The notes: generated by a model not told the origin, from the letters alone. DNA of 64,000 bases from Streptomyces sp. ISL-1 (GCF_018614585.1 NZ_JAGGOI010000017.1:62001-126000), one strand, 5' to 3'. Positions 1-8,998 are shown, numbered from the stretch's first letter. Program-made: numbers and translations.

Positions 1-89
1 CCCCGCTGTTCGAGCGGGTCGGCCGCAACAGCGCAGGTGTCATCTACGAACTGAAGCGCACCGACAGCTCGCCGGGGAGGACCTCATGA
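1..89 (+). CDS. C-terminal end of an unidentified protein (partial)
   Basis: The frame starting at position 3 is open from the window edge and ends at TGA 87-89. The visible tail includes LFERVGRNSAGVIYELKR followed by a short polar end. The stop overlaps the next start (ATGA, 86-89), so the two genes are probably translationally coupled and belong to the envelope-glycan group that follows. The tail resembles the cytosolic end of a membrane protein, but too little is visible to assign a family. Confidence 0.6.
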   Translation, partial: PLFERVGRNSAGVIYELKRTDSSPGRTS

Positions 90-529
90 GACCTCAGTCG
101 CTCGCGATCCGGCTGCTGCCGCCCTTCGCCGGCTGGTGCGCCGTCGGCGCCACCACACTGCCCGCCGGATCACCGCTGCGGGTCGCGCCCGTCGCCGTGT
201 TCCTGCTCGCGGGTCCCGGCGCCGCCGTCCTGCGTATCTGCGGCCCCGCCCTGAGGCGTCATCAGGCGGTCGGCCCGGTGGAGAGCTGGGACGGCGGCTT
301 CGAACGGGACTCCGACCGTCTGGAGCAACTTGTCCTCGCCGCCTTCCTGAGTGTGGGCGCGACCCTCATCTGCGCCACGGCGCTGATGGCCGCGCACGCG
401 TTCAGCGGCATACGGGTCCTGGTGCTGCTCACCGTGCTGACAATGCTCGCCGCCTGCTGTCCGCAGCTGCCCGGCCGGACTCGGACGGCGCGCGCGTCCT
501 CGCCGCCACAGAAAGGCTCACCCCTGTGA
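86..529 (+). CDS. Small integral membrane protein, function unknown
   Basis: 147 aa. Hydrophobic stretches lie near residues 5-25, 30-52, 80-106 and 108-126, suggesting three or four membrane segments, with a charged loop around residues 60-80 and a basic, Ser/Arg-rich end. The ATG overlaps the previous stop by 4 nt and has a good Shine-Dalgarno sequence (GGGGAGG at 74-80). Its own TGA overlaps the GTG of the next gene (GTGA, 526-529). The three genes therefore look like one operon. No family recognised; its position suggests a role in envelope polysaccharide work, which is inference. Confidence 0.7.
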   Translation: MRPQSLAIRLLPPFAGWCAVGATTLPAGSPLRVAPVAVFLLAGPGAAVLRICGPALRRHQAVGPVESWDGGFERDSDRLEQLVLAAFLSVGATLICATALMAAHAFSGIRVLVLLTVLTMLAACCPQLPGRTRTARASSPPQKGSPL

Positions 530-1611
530 CGTTACCCCGACGCCCCGTTCGCGGGGCGCCAGGCATCCATCGCAGGCCGCCCGACCGACGACGGTCGTGG
601 GCCGTGTCCACAGCCCTCGTCGGCGTGCTGCTCGTGGGCGTACTCGCCCTCAAGTCCTCCGGTTCCGACGGCTCCGACCGCTTGGCACACGGCGCCGAAT
701 GCCGGCCGACGGAACTGCTGGTGCCACGCTGCGGCGCCTGGTTCGGCGCGTATGTACGGCACGCCAAGCCCGACCTCGAAGCCAACGTCCTCGCCTACGA
801 GAAGCGCATCGGCCGCAAGCTGGACATCGTCTACACGTACCACGACATGTCTCTGGACGGCCTGGAGGGACAGCTGCTTACCGATCAGGAGCGGCGCGTC
901 GGCAAGGACCGGATGCTGCTGCTGTCCTGGGAGAGCAAGTGGTGGAACGGCACCCCGGCGCAGCAGCCCAGCTGGAGGCAGATCACCTCCGGGGCGCTCG
1001 ACACCAGCGTGATCGATGTGCAGGCGAAGCGGATCAAGGCGTACGGCAAACCGCTGTTCCTCTCCTTCGACCTGGAGATGGACACCCGCACTCCCGCCAA
1101 CGGCACACCCGCCGAGTACGTCGCCGCCTACCGGCACATCCATGACCGGTTCCGTGAGCTGGGGGTGACCAATGTGGTGTGGACGTGGATCATCACCGGC
1201 TACACCGGCCACAGTGAGCTGTTCCGCGCGCTCTATCCGGGCGACCGTTATGTCGACTGGATCGGCTACAACCAGTACAACTACTTCAGCTGCCACAAGG
1301 CGAAATGGCAGAGCTTCGAGCAGACGCAGACGGCGTCGCACGACTGGATCCGCAAGAACCTCTCGGCGGACAAGCCGCTGATGCTCTCGGAGTTCGGCAC
1401 GGCGGACGATCCCGCGAAGCCGTCCGCCCAGGCCGAGTGGTACGAGCAAGTGCCCCGGGTGATCAAGGAGTTGGAAGGAGTACGGGCCGCGCTCCAGTGG
1501 AACTACCGGGACCCGGGTCCCGGCTGCGACCTCTCACTGGCCAGGGACGAGTCCTGGAAGAGCCTGCGCAGGGCGGTCTCGGACCCGTACTTCAACCAGC
1601 CGCGGCCATGA
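526..1611 (+). CDS. GH26-like glycoside hydrolase, secreted or membrane-anchored; TTA codon at position 3
   Basis: 361 aa from a GTG that overlaps the preceding stop (GTGA); a GAAAGG ribosome site lies 9 nt upstream. A single hydrophobic segment (about residues 26-42, AVSTALVGVLLVGVLAL) after basic residues indicates a signal anchor. The catalytic region shows LSFDLEMDTRTP, TWIITGYTG, DWIGYNQYNYF and LSEFGTADD. The last is the typical nucleophile Glu strand of GH26 enzymes, and the Glu of FDLEMD is the candidate acid/base. The family mostly cuts beta-mannans; the substrate here is not known. Codon 3 (532-534) is TTA, so translation should require the bldA tRNA at 36.2 kb and production is probably limited to late growth or development. 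Confidence 0.8.
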   Translation: MTLPRRPVRGAPGIHRRPPDRRRSWAVSTALVGVLLVGVLALKSSGSDGSDRLAHGAECRPTELLVPRCGAWFGAYVRHAKPDLEANVLAYEKRIGRKLDIVYTYHDMSLDGLEGQLLTDQERRVGKDRMLLLSWESKWWNGTPAQQPSWRQITSGALDTSVIDVQAKRIKAYGKPLFLSFDLEMDTRTPANGTPAEYVAAYRHIHDRFRELGVTNVVWTWIITGYTGHSELFRALYPGDRYVDWIGYNQYNYFSCHKAKWQSFEQTQTASHDWIRKNLSADKPLMLSEFGTADDPAKPSAQAEWYEQVPRVIKELEGVRAALQWNYRDPGPGCDLSLARDESWKSLRRAVSDPYFNQPRP

Positions 1612-1652
1612 CGATTCCCGGGCGCGACCGGCGCGACCGGGCGCGTCGTCGG

Positions 1653-2027
1653 TCAGCCGCCGGGTCGGCCACTGGCGGACGCTCCGCCGCTGTTCTCGTC
1701 GTCGGCGGGCCGTTCGCCGTGTGACGTGTGGGAGCCGAAGTTCCCGTAGCCCTTCATCTCGTGCGGCAGGATGCGGCGCCCGTCTTCGGCGCCGAAATCC
1801 TCATCGGGTTCCCGGCTCTCCTCGAGGTGGGTGGCGTGTTCCGGCGGCCGGGGCTGCTCCTCGGGGCTCGGTGGCTCGTAGGGGCGTCTGCGGTTCGCCC
1901 ACATCGCCGCGCCGAAACCCACCACGGCGATGACCACGACAGCGACGACCGGCGCGAGGGCGGCTCCCAGCCCCCGGGCGAGAGGATCCGTGAGCTGGTC
2001 GGCCTGTGCGTACATGAATGCATTCAT
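1653..2027 (-). CDS. DUF6479-type small membrane protein
   Basis: 124 aa. Short N-terminal segment, one clear membrane helix (about residues 20-43, LGAALAPVVAVVVIAVVGFG), an NRRR stop-transfer, then a long hydrophilic tail rich in Pro, Glu, Gly and Ser. The pattern and the motif GYGNFGSHTSH match the actinobacterial DUF6479 proteins as I remember them. Function unknown. It lies between the glycosidase and the deacetylase, tail-to-tail with the glycosidase (41 bp apart). Confidence 0.7.
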   Translation of the reverse strand: MNAFMYAQADQLTDPLARGLGAALAPVVAVVVIAVVGFGAAMWANRRRPYEPPSPEEQPRPPEHATHLEESREPDEDFGAEDGRRILPHEMKGYGNFGSHTSHGERPADDENSGGASASGRPGG

Positions 2028-2082
2028 ACTGTGGAGTTACCCGTAATACCGCATCTCTCACATTCCGCATCACGGAAGTGGC

Positions 2083-2874
2083 CTAGCCTGCGAAAACCGG
2101 GCCCTTCGCGGCAGCGCGCGCCCGTCGGTAGAGCCGCCAGCCGATCGTCGGCAGCGAGTCGGGGAACGGCGCGACCGGAGCGCCCCGTCCGTCCATCCAC
2201 GCCTCGATGTCCCGGGCCGTGTGGCTGCGGCGCAGGATGAGGCGGGCGATGCGGTACGCCTCGTCGGTCTCGGAGCTCAGCGCGTGCCGGACGGCGACCG
2301 CGGAGGCGTACCCGGCCCCGAGAGCCGCCTTGCGCACGGCCCGGCTGTTGTAGCCGTGCGGATAGGCGAGATGTGCCACCTCATGGCCGAGCACATCCTC
2401 CAGCACCGCCTTGGGCTCGCGCAGCTCCCGGCGGAGCGCGCCGGACGGGAGGGTGTCCAGCTGAGGGTGTGTGACGGTGTGGGCGCCGACCTCCATGCCG
2501 TACTGCTCGAGGAGCGGCACCTGGGAGAGCGTCATCATCGGCGCGGGCGGCAGCAGGCTGCGCCGGCCGGGGGTGATGGCCCCGGTGGTGAGATAGGCGG
2601 TGGCGGGCAGCGAGCGGGAGGCGAGCGCCTCGGCGGTGGGGCCCGGCAGATCCGCGAAGCCGTCGTCGAAGGTGAGGACGACGGGCCGGTCCGGCAGCGG
2701 CGAGCGGTCCGCGAGACGGCTCACGAGAGCGCTGATCGGGACCGGCGTGCGCCCGCTGGCCACGATCGCGTCCAGCTGCGCGCCGAAGTCCCTTGGCGTG
2801 ACGGTGAATTCGGCGATCCAGTCGGGCGGGTCGTCCATCACGGCGTGGTAGAGCAGTACGGGAATCCGGGGCAT
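2083..2874 (-). CDS. Polysaccharide deacetylase family protein (CE4)
   Basis: 263 aa from ATG 2874, which starts MPRIPVLLYHAV; the open frame extends 20 codons further upstream but that part is Gly/Arg-rich filler. NodB-type motifs are visible: VLTFDDGFADL (metal and base Asp pair), VGAHTVTHPQL (metal-binding His-x3-His) and LAYPHG. The enzyme is expected to remove acetyl groups from N-acetylated sugars of a surface polysaccharide or peptidoglycan. No signal peptide is obvious, so it may act in the cytoplasm or be exported unconventionally. It follows the glycosyltransferase at 2910-4487 in the same direction with a 35-bp gap, so the two are probably co-transcribed. Confidence 0.85.
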   Translation of the reverse strand: MPRIPVLLYHAVMDDPPDWIAEFTVTPRDFGAQLDAIVASGRTPVPISALVSRLADRSPLPDRPVVLTFDDGFADLPGPTAEALASRSLPATAYLTTGAITPGRRSLLPPAPMMTLSQVPLLEQYGMEVGAHTVTHPQLDTLPSGALRRELREPKAVLEDVLGHEVAHLAYPHGYNSRAVRKAALGAGYASAVAVRHALSSETDEAYRIARLILRRSHTARDIEAWMDGRGAPVAPFPDSLPTIGWRLYRRARAAAKGPVFAG

Positions 2875-2909
2875 CGTCGCACCGTCGCCTCTCCGCACTC
2901 CCCCGCCTC

Positions 2910-4487
2910 TCACTTCTCCCCCCGCCGCTCCCACGGGAGCGCTACGCCCCGGACCCGTACGCGCGCCCTGGCATACCCGACCGGCCCGGCCAGCATGCCG
3001 CGGCGCTCCAGCCGGGACAGCCGGCGCGGCCAGGGATGGTCCTGCACCCCGTGGGCCCCTGGCACGGCCGATCCGGCGGCCTCGCGGTGGGCGGTGATGG
3101 TGCGGGCGTGCGCGAGGCCGCGCGGCAGCTTTCGCAGCAGCGCGGGCAGCAGGGCGGGGCGGCGCACCAGGAGGGCGGTGAGATACGCGGTGAGGCCGGC
3201 GCCGTATCCGTACGCCTGGTTCCGCAGGTCCTGCCAGGTCTCCCGGTGGTGGTGCCAGACAAGCGCGTCGGGCGTGTAGCGCAGCCGGTGCCCGGCGGCG
3301 AGGACGCTGACAAACGCGTACAGGTCGTCGCCGCCCCTGGCGGGGGTGCCGGTGCCGGTGGCGGGGTCGAAGCCGCCGATGTCCCGCAGCGCCGTGGCGC
3401 GGAAGGCCATATTGGCGCCGGAGCCGAAGCTGCCCGCGGTGAACGGGAAGAGCGGTTCGTCCGCGGGCGGGCGCGCCGGGTCGTAGAGCCGCGCCTCGAA
3501 GCCCTTGGCGAAGCCGCCGTGGCTCTCCAGGAGGATCTGCGCGGGAGTGCGCAGCCTGGCAGGCAGGATCAGCCCGGTCGCGCAGCCCAGGCCCGGGTCG
3601 GCGGCGAAGGGCGCGGTGAGCGCGGTGAGCCAGTGCGGATCGGCCACGACGTCGTCGTCCGTGAAGGCGACGACCGCGCCGTCCGCGACGGCGATCCCTC
3701 GGTTGTGGGCGACGGCGAGGCCGGGCACGGGCTCGCGGACGTACCGGACGCGCTCGGCGTACTTGTGCTCGACGAGATCCTGGGTGGCACTGGTGGCGGG
3801 CGCGTTGTCGACGACGACGATCTCGAAGTCCGGGTGGTCCTGCTCCAGCAGCGAGTCGAGCGCGCGGGCCAGCTGGTCGGCGCGCTCGCGGGTGGCGACG
3901 ACAACGCTCGCACGACTCGTGCGGGGTTCCGTGGTCGCCGCGGGCCCGGGGCGTCCCGGCGGGCGGTCACCCGGGGTACGGCTCGTGCCGGGTTCCGTGG
4001 TCGCCGCGGACGCGGGGCGTTGACGGTCGCTGCCCGGTGGGCGGTTCCCCGGGGTACGACTCGTGCCGGGTTCCGTGGTCGCCGCGGGCCCAGGGCGCGG
4101 ACGGTCGCTGCCCGGCGGGTGGTCACCCGGGGCGCCGCGGGAGGCGGGCGGCTCACTGCTCGCGAGCGCTGCGCGGGCCGCCGCGGCGACGGCGTCGGCA
4201 GGCGCTTTGCCGGGCGGGACGCGGCACATGACAGTGGCGACGGGACGGCCGCGGAGGCGCACCAGGGCGTAGACGTCGCCGCTCCGGACGGCCGGGCCGC
4301 CGCCCGGCGCGGGGCCGAAGCTGAGCACGGCTCCGTCGGGAGCTTCCAGGTCCAGCTCGGTGACCTGGATCTCGGCGAACAGAGGCGAGCGCGGTGTTTC
4401 CTGTCCGCGCGCCGCGTCGGACCCGGCTGCCGTGACCGGCCCGGGCGACGTGCCTGACGTGTTCCGTCCGTGCGGTGTGCTGTTCAC
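2910..4487 (-). CDS. Family 2 glycosyltransferase with a repeat-rich linker
   Basis: 525 aa from GTG 4487, preceded by GGGGGAG at 5 nt spacing. Residues 1-110 form an N-terminal region with a beta-rich look (VTELDLEAPDGAVLSFG). Residues about 115-195 are a Pro/Thr/Arg linker of three near-identical units. The GT-A domain follows: SVVVATRERADQL, FEIVVVDNAP, AFTDDDVVADPHW (DDD metal site), GSFGSGANMAFR and RGGDDLYAF (acceptor/base region). This domain order matches Streptomyces glycosyltransferases placed next to polysaccharide deacetylases. It likely adds a sugar to a lipid- or polymer-linked surface glycan. Substrate unknown. Confidence 0.85.
   Translation of the reverse strand: MNSTPHGRNTSGTSPGPVTAAGSDAARGQETPRSPLFAEIQVTELDLEAPDGAVLSFGPAPGGGPAVRSGDVYALVRLRGRPVATVMCRVPPGKAPADAVAAAARAALASSEPPASRGAPGDHPPGSDRPRPGPAATTEPGTSRTPGNRPPGSDRQRPASAATTEPGTSRTPGDRPPGRPGPAATTEPRTSRASVVVATRERADQLARALDSLLEQDHPDFEIVVVDNAPATSATQDLVEHKYAERVRYVREPVPGLAVAHNRGIAVADGAVVAFTDDDVVADPHWLTALTAPFAADPGLGCATGLILPARLRTPAQILLESHGGFAKGFEARLYDPARPPADEPLFPFTAGSFGSGANMAFRATALRDIGGFDPATGTGTPARGGDDLYAFVSVLAAGHRLRYTPDALVWHHHRETWQDLRNQAYGYGAGLTAYLTALLVRRPALLPALLRKLPRGLAHARTITAHREAAGSAVPGAHGVQDHPWPRRLSRLERRGMLAGPVGYARARVRVRGVALPWERRGEK
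3905..4135. repeat. Three tandem repeats of about 75-80 bp inside the glycosyltransferase gene
   Basis: Three imperfect copies of a unit containing CGTGCCGGGTTCCGTGGTCG (the first copy differs slightly) encode the Pro/Thr linker of the glycosyltransferase, with the recurring peptide ATTEPGTSRTPG. All copies keep the reading frame. The number of copies may vary between strains. Confidence 0.8.
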
Positions 4488-4521
4488 GAGACTCCCCCAG
4501 CTTGCGCGGTTGCTCCGGCGG

Positions 4522-5607
4522 TCAGTTGCCCCGCAGCCTGCCGATCTGGTTCAGCGTCTTCTGCGCGTATTCGGCCAGCCGCGGCCTGCCGCGCACGAAG
4601 CTGTGCGCCCGGCGCGCGGGCTCGCGGCTCAGCCAGTACAGGGCCGCCCGCGCCCCCGGCCGAACGGACGAGCCCTCGTACACCCGCAGCTCGCCGGTCT
4701 TCAGCGCGTCCTTGTACTCGGCCGCCCCGCGCCCCAGATCGAGCATTCCGATGCCTTGTGCGGCGGCCGACTCGACCATCCGCAGATGCAGGATCAGACC
4801 CGGTGAGTACTTGGCGAACTCGGGTTCGTACGCCGGAAACCAGCAGGACAGCACGGTGGGCGAGCGCAGCCCGAAGTGCGCGGCGACGGGCCGGTCCGCG
4901 GCGTACAGCACGGAGAGCACCCCGGAGCAGCCGGGCGTGCGCGTCTCGTGCAGCAGCCGCACCAGGGCGCTGATCCACTCCTTGGCGAAGCGGTCCCGGC
5001 GCCCGGTCCTGCGGTACTGCGCGGACTTCCACCCCATGAGGGTGCGCAGCGCGGCCGGATCGCGCTCGTCGAAGACGAACCGCACCTCGCCCGCCTGCCG
5101 CCCCAGCTTGCGCTCCTTGGCCAGCGTCGTCTTCAGGAACTTGGGCGACTGGGCGCGCAGCGCCTCTTCGTACGCCGCGTAGCCCGCGCCGACGTCGATG
5201 ACGGGAGAGGCGAGCTCCTCGGCGGCGTCCGGCTGGAACACGCCTTGACCCGCTTCGAGATTGTCGAACTCCCAGGCCGACAGCCCGCAGGCCCGCAGCA
5301 GTTCACGGGGCGCGATCGTCAGCCCCTGGCGCAGGACCGCGCCATGGCAGTCGCAGACCCCCAGGCCGATCGCCCGGCCGTGGCCGAGCGGCCCTCTTTC
5401 GTACGGGAAGAAGCCGGCCGGCTCCCCGTCCTCCCACAGCACCGCCACCCTGGCCGCGGGCCGCACCCGGCCGACGGCGAGGGTGAACTCCGGCTCCATG
5501 AACGGATTGGCGGGCGCCCCGCTCTTGGCGCGCAATTCCCGCCAGGCCTCGGTCTCAGCCTCGCCCAGCTCGTCCGGTTTCAGCACACGAATGCGTACAC
5601 CGCTCAA
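4522..5607 (-). CDS. GNAT / FemAB-like acyltransferase
   Basis: 361 aa from TTG 5607, preceded by a G-rich site; a GTG 15 nt downstream is an alternative and the frame is open further upstream without good initiation signals. The protein has the double-GNAT layout of FemAB/BioF2-like enzymes: a first half ending near VIDVGAGYAAYEEAL, then FLKTTLAKERKLGR, CSGVLSVLYAADRPVAAHFG, LSCWFPAYEPEFAKYSPG and GIGMLDLGRGAAEYKDALK. This family is often found in exopolysaccharide clusters, where it may N-acylate an amino sugar. The genes 4522, 2910 and 2083 form a minus-strand run. Donor and acceptor are not known. Confidence 0.75.
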   Translation of the reverse strand: MSGVRIRVLKPDELGEAETEAWRELRAKSGAPANPFMEPEFTLAVGRVRPAARVAVLWEDGEPAGFFPYERGPLGHGRAIGLGVCDCHGAVLRQGLTIAPRELLRACGLSAWEFDNLEAGQGVFQPDAAEELASPVIDVGAGYAAYEEALRAQSPKFLKTTLAKERKLGRQAGEVRFVFDERDPAALRTLMGWKSAQYRRTGRRDRFAKEWISALVRLLHETRTPGCSGVLSVLYAADRPVAAHFGLRSPTVLSCWFPAYEPEFAKYSPGLILHLRMVESAAAQGIGMLDLGRGAAEYKDALKTGELRVYEGSSVRPGARAALYWLSREPARRAHSFVRGRPRLAEYAQKTLNQIGRLRGN

Positions 5608-5868
5608 CTCGACCCCCCGGTCTTCCCCCTTGAGCTTCCCCGGGACAGGACGGTACCGGTCGATATCCCGACAGGGTAGGGAGCGACGCCCTTCTTGTGA
5701 CGGATCCGTGAAGGAGCGGAAAGGGTGGATTACCCATGAGGCTTGAGTGACGGGAGGGGAGAGAGAGGCCGGCGCGGAGGCAATGTGACAGCGAGCTTCC
5801 AACTGACGTTCGGACGCGCTCTGTTACTCATAGGATTGCTTCTGCTGCCGCGCCGGAGGAGAGCCCAG

Positions 5869-7104
5869 TTGACCACCTCACGTGACACCCCGCACCGGAT
5901 GGATCCGGCCGGCGGCTGCCCGCACGCGGACAACGCCCGGCTGCTCGCCGAGGGCGCCGTCGCCCGGGTCGTGCTCCCCGGTGATGTGGCGGGCATGGCG
6001 GTGCTCGGCCATGACGCGCTCAAGGAGTTCCTCGCCCATCCCGATGTCGCCAAAGGCGCCAAGCACTTCACCGCGCTGCGCGACGGGGAGATACCCGACG
6101 GCTGGCCGCTGAAGACCTTCGCGACCGTGCAGGGCATGACCACCGCCGACGACGCGGACCACCGGCGGCTGCGCTCGCTGGTGAGCAAGGCGTTCACGGC
6201 ACGGCGGGTGGAAGCGCTGCGGCCCCGGATCGAGACGGTGACGGCACAGCTGCTGGACGGCCTGGGCGAGGCGGCCGATGCGGGCGACGGCGTGGCCGAT
6301 ATGCGTACCCACTTCGCGCTGCCGCTGCCGATGGGCGTCATCTGCGAACTCCTCGGCGTGGGCGCCGGGCACCAGGACCGGCTGCACCACCTGTCGAACC
6401 AGGTGGTCAGCACCTCCATCGGCCCCGAGGAGGCGATGGCGGCGAACCGGGAGTTGGTGGCGGTCCTCGCGTCGGTCGCCGCGACCCGTATGGAGAACCC
6501 GGGCGATGACCTGACCAGCGCGCTGATCGCCGCCCGCGAGGAGGACGGCGACCGGCTCAGCGAGCACGAGCTGATCGGCACCCTGCTACTGATGATCATC
6601 GCCGGGCACGAGACGACGCTGAACCTGATCACCAACGCCGTCCGCGCGCTCTGCGCGCACCGGGACCAGCTGGAGCTCGTACAGTCCAGCAAGGCGTCCT
6701 GGTCGGACGTGGTCGAGGAGACGCTGCGCTGGGACAGCCCGGTCAGCTTCTTTCCCTTCCGCTATCCGACCCGCGATCTCACGTTCGAGGGGACGGTGAT
6801 CCCCAAGGGCACGCCGGTGCTTGCCGGTTACTCTGCCGCCGGCCGCGACAAGGCCGCGCACGGCCCGGACGCGGACCGCTTCGACATCACCAGGAGTGGC
6901 GGCGCCCGGCATCTCTCGCTGGGGCACGGCACGCACTACTGCCTGGGCTCACCGCTGGCGCGGAAGGAGGCGACGATCGCGCTGGAGCAGCTGTTCGCGC
7001 GCTTCCCGGAGCTGGACCTGGCGGTCGGGGAAGCGGAACTGCCGCGCCACGCGAGCTTCGTGGGCAACAGCGTGCACAAGCTGCCGGTACGCCCGCGACC
7101 CTGA
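5869..7104 (+). CDS. Cytochrome P450
   Basis: 411 aa from TTG 5869, chosen because GGAGGAGAG lies 6 nt upstream; the longer open frame is arginine-rich. Motifs: I-helix AGHETT at about residue 245, ExxR (ETLRW) at about 284, and the heme loop LGHGTHYCLG with the Cys ligand at about 358. The usual Phe seven before Cys is replaced by Leu. Soluble class I bacterial P450, needing a ferredoxin and reductase encoded elsewhere. No biosynthetic genes are adjacent, so the substrate cannot be inferred. Confidence 0.85.
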   Translation: MTTSRDTPHRMDPAGGCPHADNARLLAEGAVARVVLPGDVAGMAVLGHDALKEFLAHPDVAKGAKHFTALRDGEIPDGWPLKTFATVQGMTTADDADHRRLRSLVSKAFTARRVEALRPRIETVTAQLLDGLGEAADAGDGVADMRTHFALPLPMGVICELLGVGAGHQDRLHHLSNQVVSTSIGPEEAMAANRELVAVLASVAATRMENPGDDLTSALIAAREEDGDRLSEHELIGTLLLMIIAGHETTLNLITNAVRALCAHRDQLELVQSSKASWSDVVEETLRWDSPVSFFPFRYPTRDLTFEGTVIPKGTPVLAGYSAAGRDKAAHGPDADRFDITRSGGARHLSLGHGTHYCLGSPLARKEATIALEQLFARFPELDLAVGEAELPRHASFVGNSVHKLPVRPRP

Positions 7105-7157
7105 GTCCCTTGGCTCGCCCCTGGCCTGTGGCCCGTGGCGGCCCTTGGGGCGAGCCT

Positions 7158-7847
7158 CTAGCGCAGCGCCGCGTCCACAGCGGCCTCGGCGTGCAGCCGG
7201 GTCGTCGGAAAGAGGGGCACAGGACTGTCCTCGTCGCGGATCAGCAACTCGATCTCGGTGCAACCGAGTACGACGCCTTCCGCCCCGGCGGCGACGAGCT
7301 TGCCGATGACGTCCTGGTACGCGGCGCGGGACTCCTCGCGTACGACACCGAGGCACAGCTCCTCGTAAATCACCCGGTGCACCAGCGCACGCCCTTCGCC
7401 GTCGGGGGTGAGCACGTCGAGCCCGTGCCCGGCCAGCCGGTCCCGGTAGAAGGCCTGCTCCATGGTGAAGGCGGTCCCGAGCAGCCCGACGCGGCCGATG
7501 CCCTCGGCCCGTACGGCATCGGCGGTGGCATCGGCGAGATGCAGCAGCGGCACCGAGACGGCGGCCTCCACCTGGCCCGCGACCTTGTGCATGGTGTTGG
7601 TGCAGATCAGCAGCAGGTCCGCGCCCGCGGCCTGGAGCCCCCTGGCCGCATCGGCGAGAATCTCGCCCGCGCGCTGCCACTCTCCCGCGACCTGAAGCTC
7701 CTCGATCTCGGCGAAGTCGAGGGAGTGGAGCAGGCACTTGGCGGAATGGAGCCCGCCCAGACGCCGGCGTACGAGCTCGTTGAGGAGCCGGTAGTACTCC
7801 GCGCTGGATTCCCAGCTCATACCGCCGATCAGCCCGATGGTCTTCAT
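7158..7847 (-). CDS. Aspartate/glutamate racemase family protein
   Basis: 229 aa. Starts MKTIGLIGGMSWESS; this motif and the two catalytic Cys contexts, CTNTMHK and GCTEIELL, are those of cofactor-independent Asp/Glu racemases of the YgeA/RacX type. Two Cys acting as acid and base would interconvert L- and D-amino acids; the preferred amino acid cannot be read from the sequence. Usual family length. The gene is convergent with the P450 and divergent from the membrane protein at 7947. Confidence 0.85.
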   Translation of the reverse strand: MKTIGLIGGMSWESSAEYYRLLNELVRRRLGGLHSAKCLLHSLDFAEIEELQVAGEWQRAGEILADAARGLQAAGADLLLICTNTMHKVAGQVEAAVSVPLLHLADATADAVRAEGIGRVGLLGTAFTMEQAFYRDRLAGHGLDVLTPDGEGRALVHRVIYEELCLGVVREESRAAYQDVIGKLVAAGAEGVVLGCTEIELLIRDEDSPVPLFPTTRLHAEAAVDAALR

Positions 7848-7946
7848 CGGCCCACTGTGCCACGCCCGCCGTACGACCCCGGCGGACAAGTGACAAAATG
7901 GAAAAAACGTCCATGCTCGGGGATGCTCGCGTGGGAGGCCACGATT

Positions 7947-8639
7947 ATGGCGTCGCAGAGCCCGGAACCCGCCCCGCACGTGGAACCCGCCCCGCACAGA
8001 GACCTGTGGCCCGGAATCGCGGGTCTGGCGGCCGCGGCACTGCTGATCACCGGGCATGTGCTGTGGATGCGCACACCCGACCTCGAGGGGAGCGGCGCGA
8101 TCAGGCGGGTCGTGCTCTTCTACGTCAAGGACAGCAGCCAGCACCTGGCGGAGGCGGCGACACTGATCCTGCTGGCGGCGGGCATGCTGTTCCTGTTCTT
8201 CCTGGTCGCGGTCGCGCGGCTGGCCGGCAACCGATCGCATCTCGTGCTGGTGGGCGGCACGGTGTTCGCGGTGTTCCTCATGGTCGCGGCGATCACCGGG
8301 AACATCTTCGCGGTCACGGCGGACCACTCCGACGTCTTCCCGGTCATCCCCGTCACCTCACTCGCCGCGATCCTGCTGCTGTACGTGGCGTACGGCGCGA
8401 TCATCGCGGCGATGGCGGGCGCGGCAGTGATGCTCTTCGCGCTCTGGCGCGCGGCACAGGACACCCCCTCGGTACCGGCCTGGCTCGGCTGGGCGGGCTT
8501 CGTGGTGGCCGTGCTGTCGCTGGCGGGTCCGCTCACCGCGTGGTTCACACCGCTGCTGCTGGCCCTGTGGATGCTGGGGGCGGGAGGGCTGCTGATCCTG
8601 AACGCCCGCGCGCGGGAAGGTGAGGGGCGGCCGACCTGA
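7947..8639 (+). CDS. Integral membrane protein, function unknown
   Basis: 230 aa from ATG 7947, with GGGAGG 8 nt upstream. A Pro/His-rich N-terminus is followed by about six hydrophobic segments: near residues 20-40, 68-90, 100-120, 128-160, 175-195 and 200-222. No catalytic motif was recognised. It is transcribed divergently from the racemase gene across 99 bp that must contain both promoters. Confidence 0.7.
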   Translation: MASQSPEPAPHVEPAPHRDLWPGIAGLAAAALLITGHVLWMRTPDLEGSGAIRRVVLFYVKDSSQHLAEAATLILLAAGMLFLFFLVAVARLAGNRSHLVLVGGTVFAVFLMVAAITGNIFAVTADHSDVFPVIPVTSLAAILLLYVAYGAIIAAMAGAAVMLFALWRAAQDTPSVPAWLGWAGFVVAVLSLAGPLTAWFTPLLLALWMLGAGGLLILNARAREGEGRPT

Positions 8640-8774
8640 TATCTGCTGAGCAGAAGCCAGTGACCAGGCCGGCCGGCAGCCCGGTGCGGGCAGCGATCCT
8701 AAAAAGCGCATGCGTCAGGACCACTCATCTGCGCCAGTCGCGAGCTGTGAACAGTGGCATCGAGGAGCGCGCTC

Positions 8775-8915
8775 ATGGTCAATGTCAGTGTCGAGACCGC
8801 CCAGCAGAACGGCGGAGCTCCTTCGGGACAAGGCTTCGAGGTCCACGACGAACTCTGGGCCAAGGACGAGGCCACCTGCTCACCGTGTGACAACAAGCTG
8901 CCCGACAGCCACTGA
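8775..8915 (+). CDS. 46-aa CxxC peptide, candidate RiPP precursor
   Basis: Short frame from ATG 8775 with GAGGAG 7 nt upstream, ending at TGA 8913-8915. The peptide has an acidic/polar N-terminal part (MVNVSVETAQQNGG), then GFEVHDELWAKDEATCSPC and a short tail ending in PDSH. Size, the leader-like first half, a Cys pair near the end, the stem-loop right after the stop and the methyltransferase directly downstream are what a ribosomal peptide precursor would show. It could also be a small metal-binding or redox peptide. No known precursor family was recognised, and no lanthipeptide synthetase or radical-SAM gene is nearby. Confidence 0.5.
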   Translation: MVNVSVETAQQNGGAPSGQGFEVHDELWAKDEATCSPCDNKLPDSH

Positions 8916-8928
8916 GCGGCAGTAAAGT

Positions 8929-8966
8929 CCTGCCCCTGCCACTCTCTTCAGGAGCGCAGGGGCAGG
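8929..8966 (+). terminator. Stem-loop between peptide gene and methyltransferase gene
   Basis: Perfect 11-bp arms CCTGCCCCTGC and GCAGGGGCAGG around a 16-nt loop, no T-tract. Placed 13 nt after the peptide stop and 32 nt before the methyltransferase start, it could act as a leaky terminator or 3' stabiliser that gives more peptide than enzyme mRNA. Confidence 0.6.
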
Positions 8967-8998
8967 GCGACTCCCACTACTCACGCAGAGGATGCACG

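Noticed and set aside
5743-7104. P450 start at 5743
   Set aside because: The extra 42 residues are Arg/Leu-rich and the strong GGAGGAGAG site belongs to TTG 5869.
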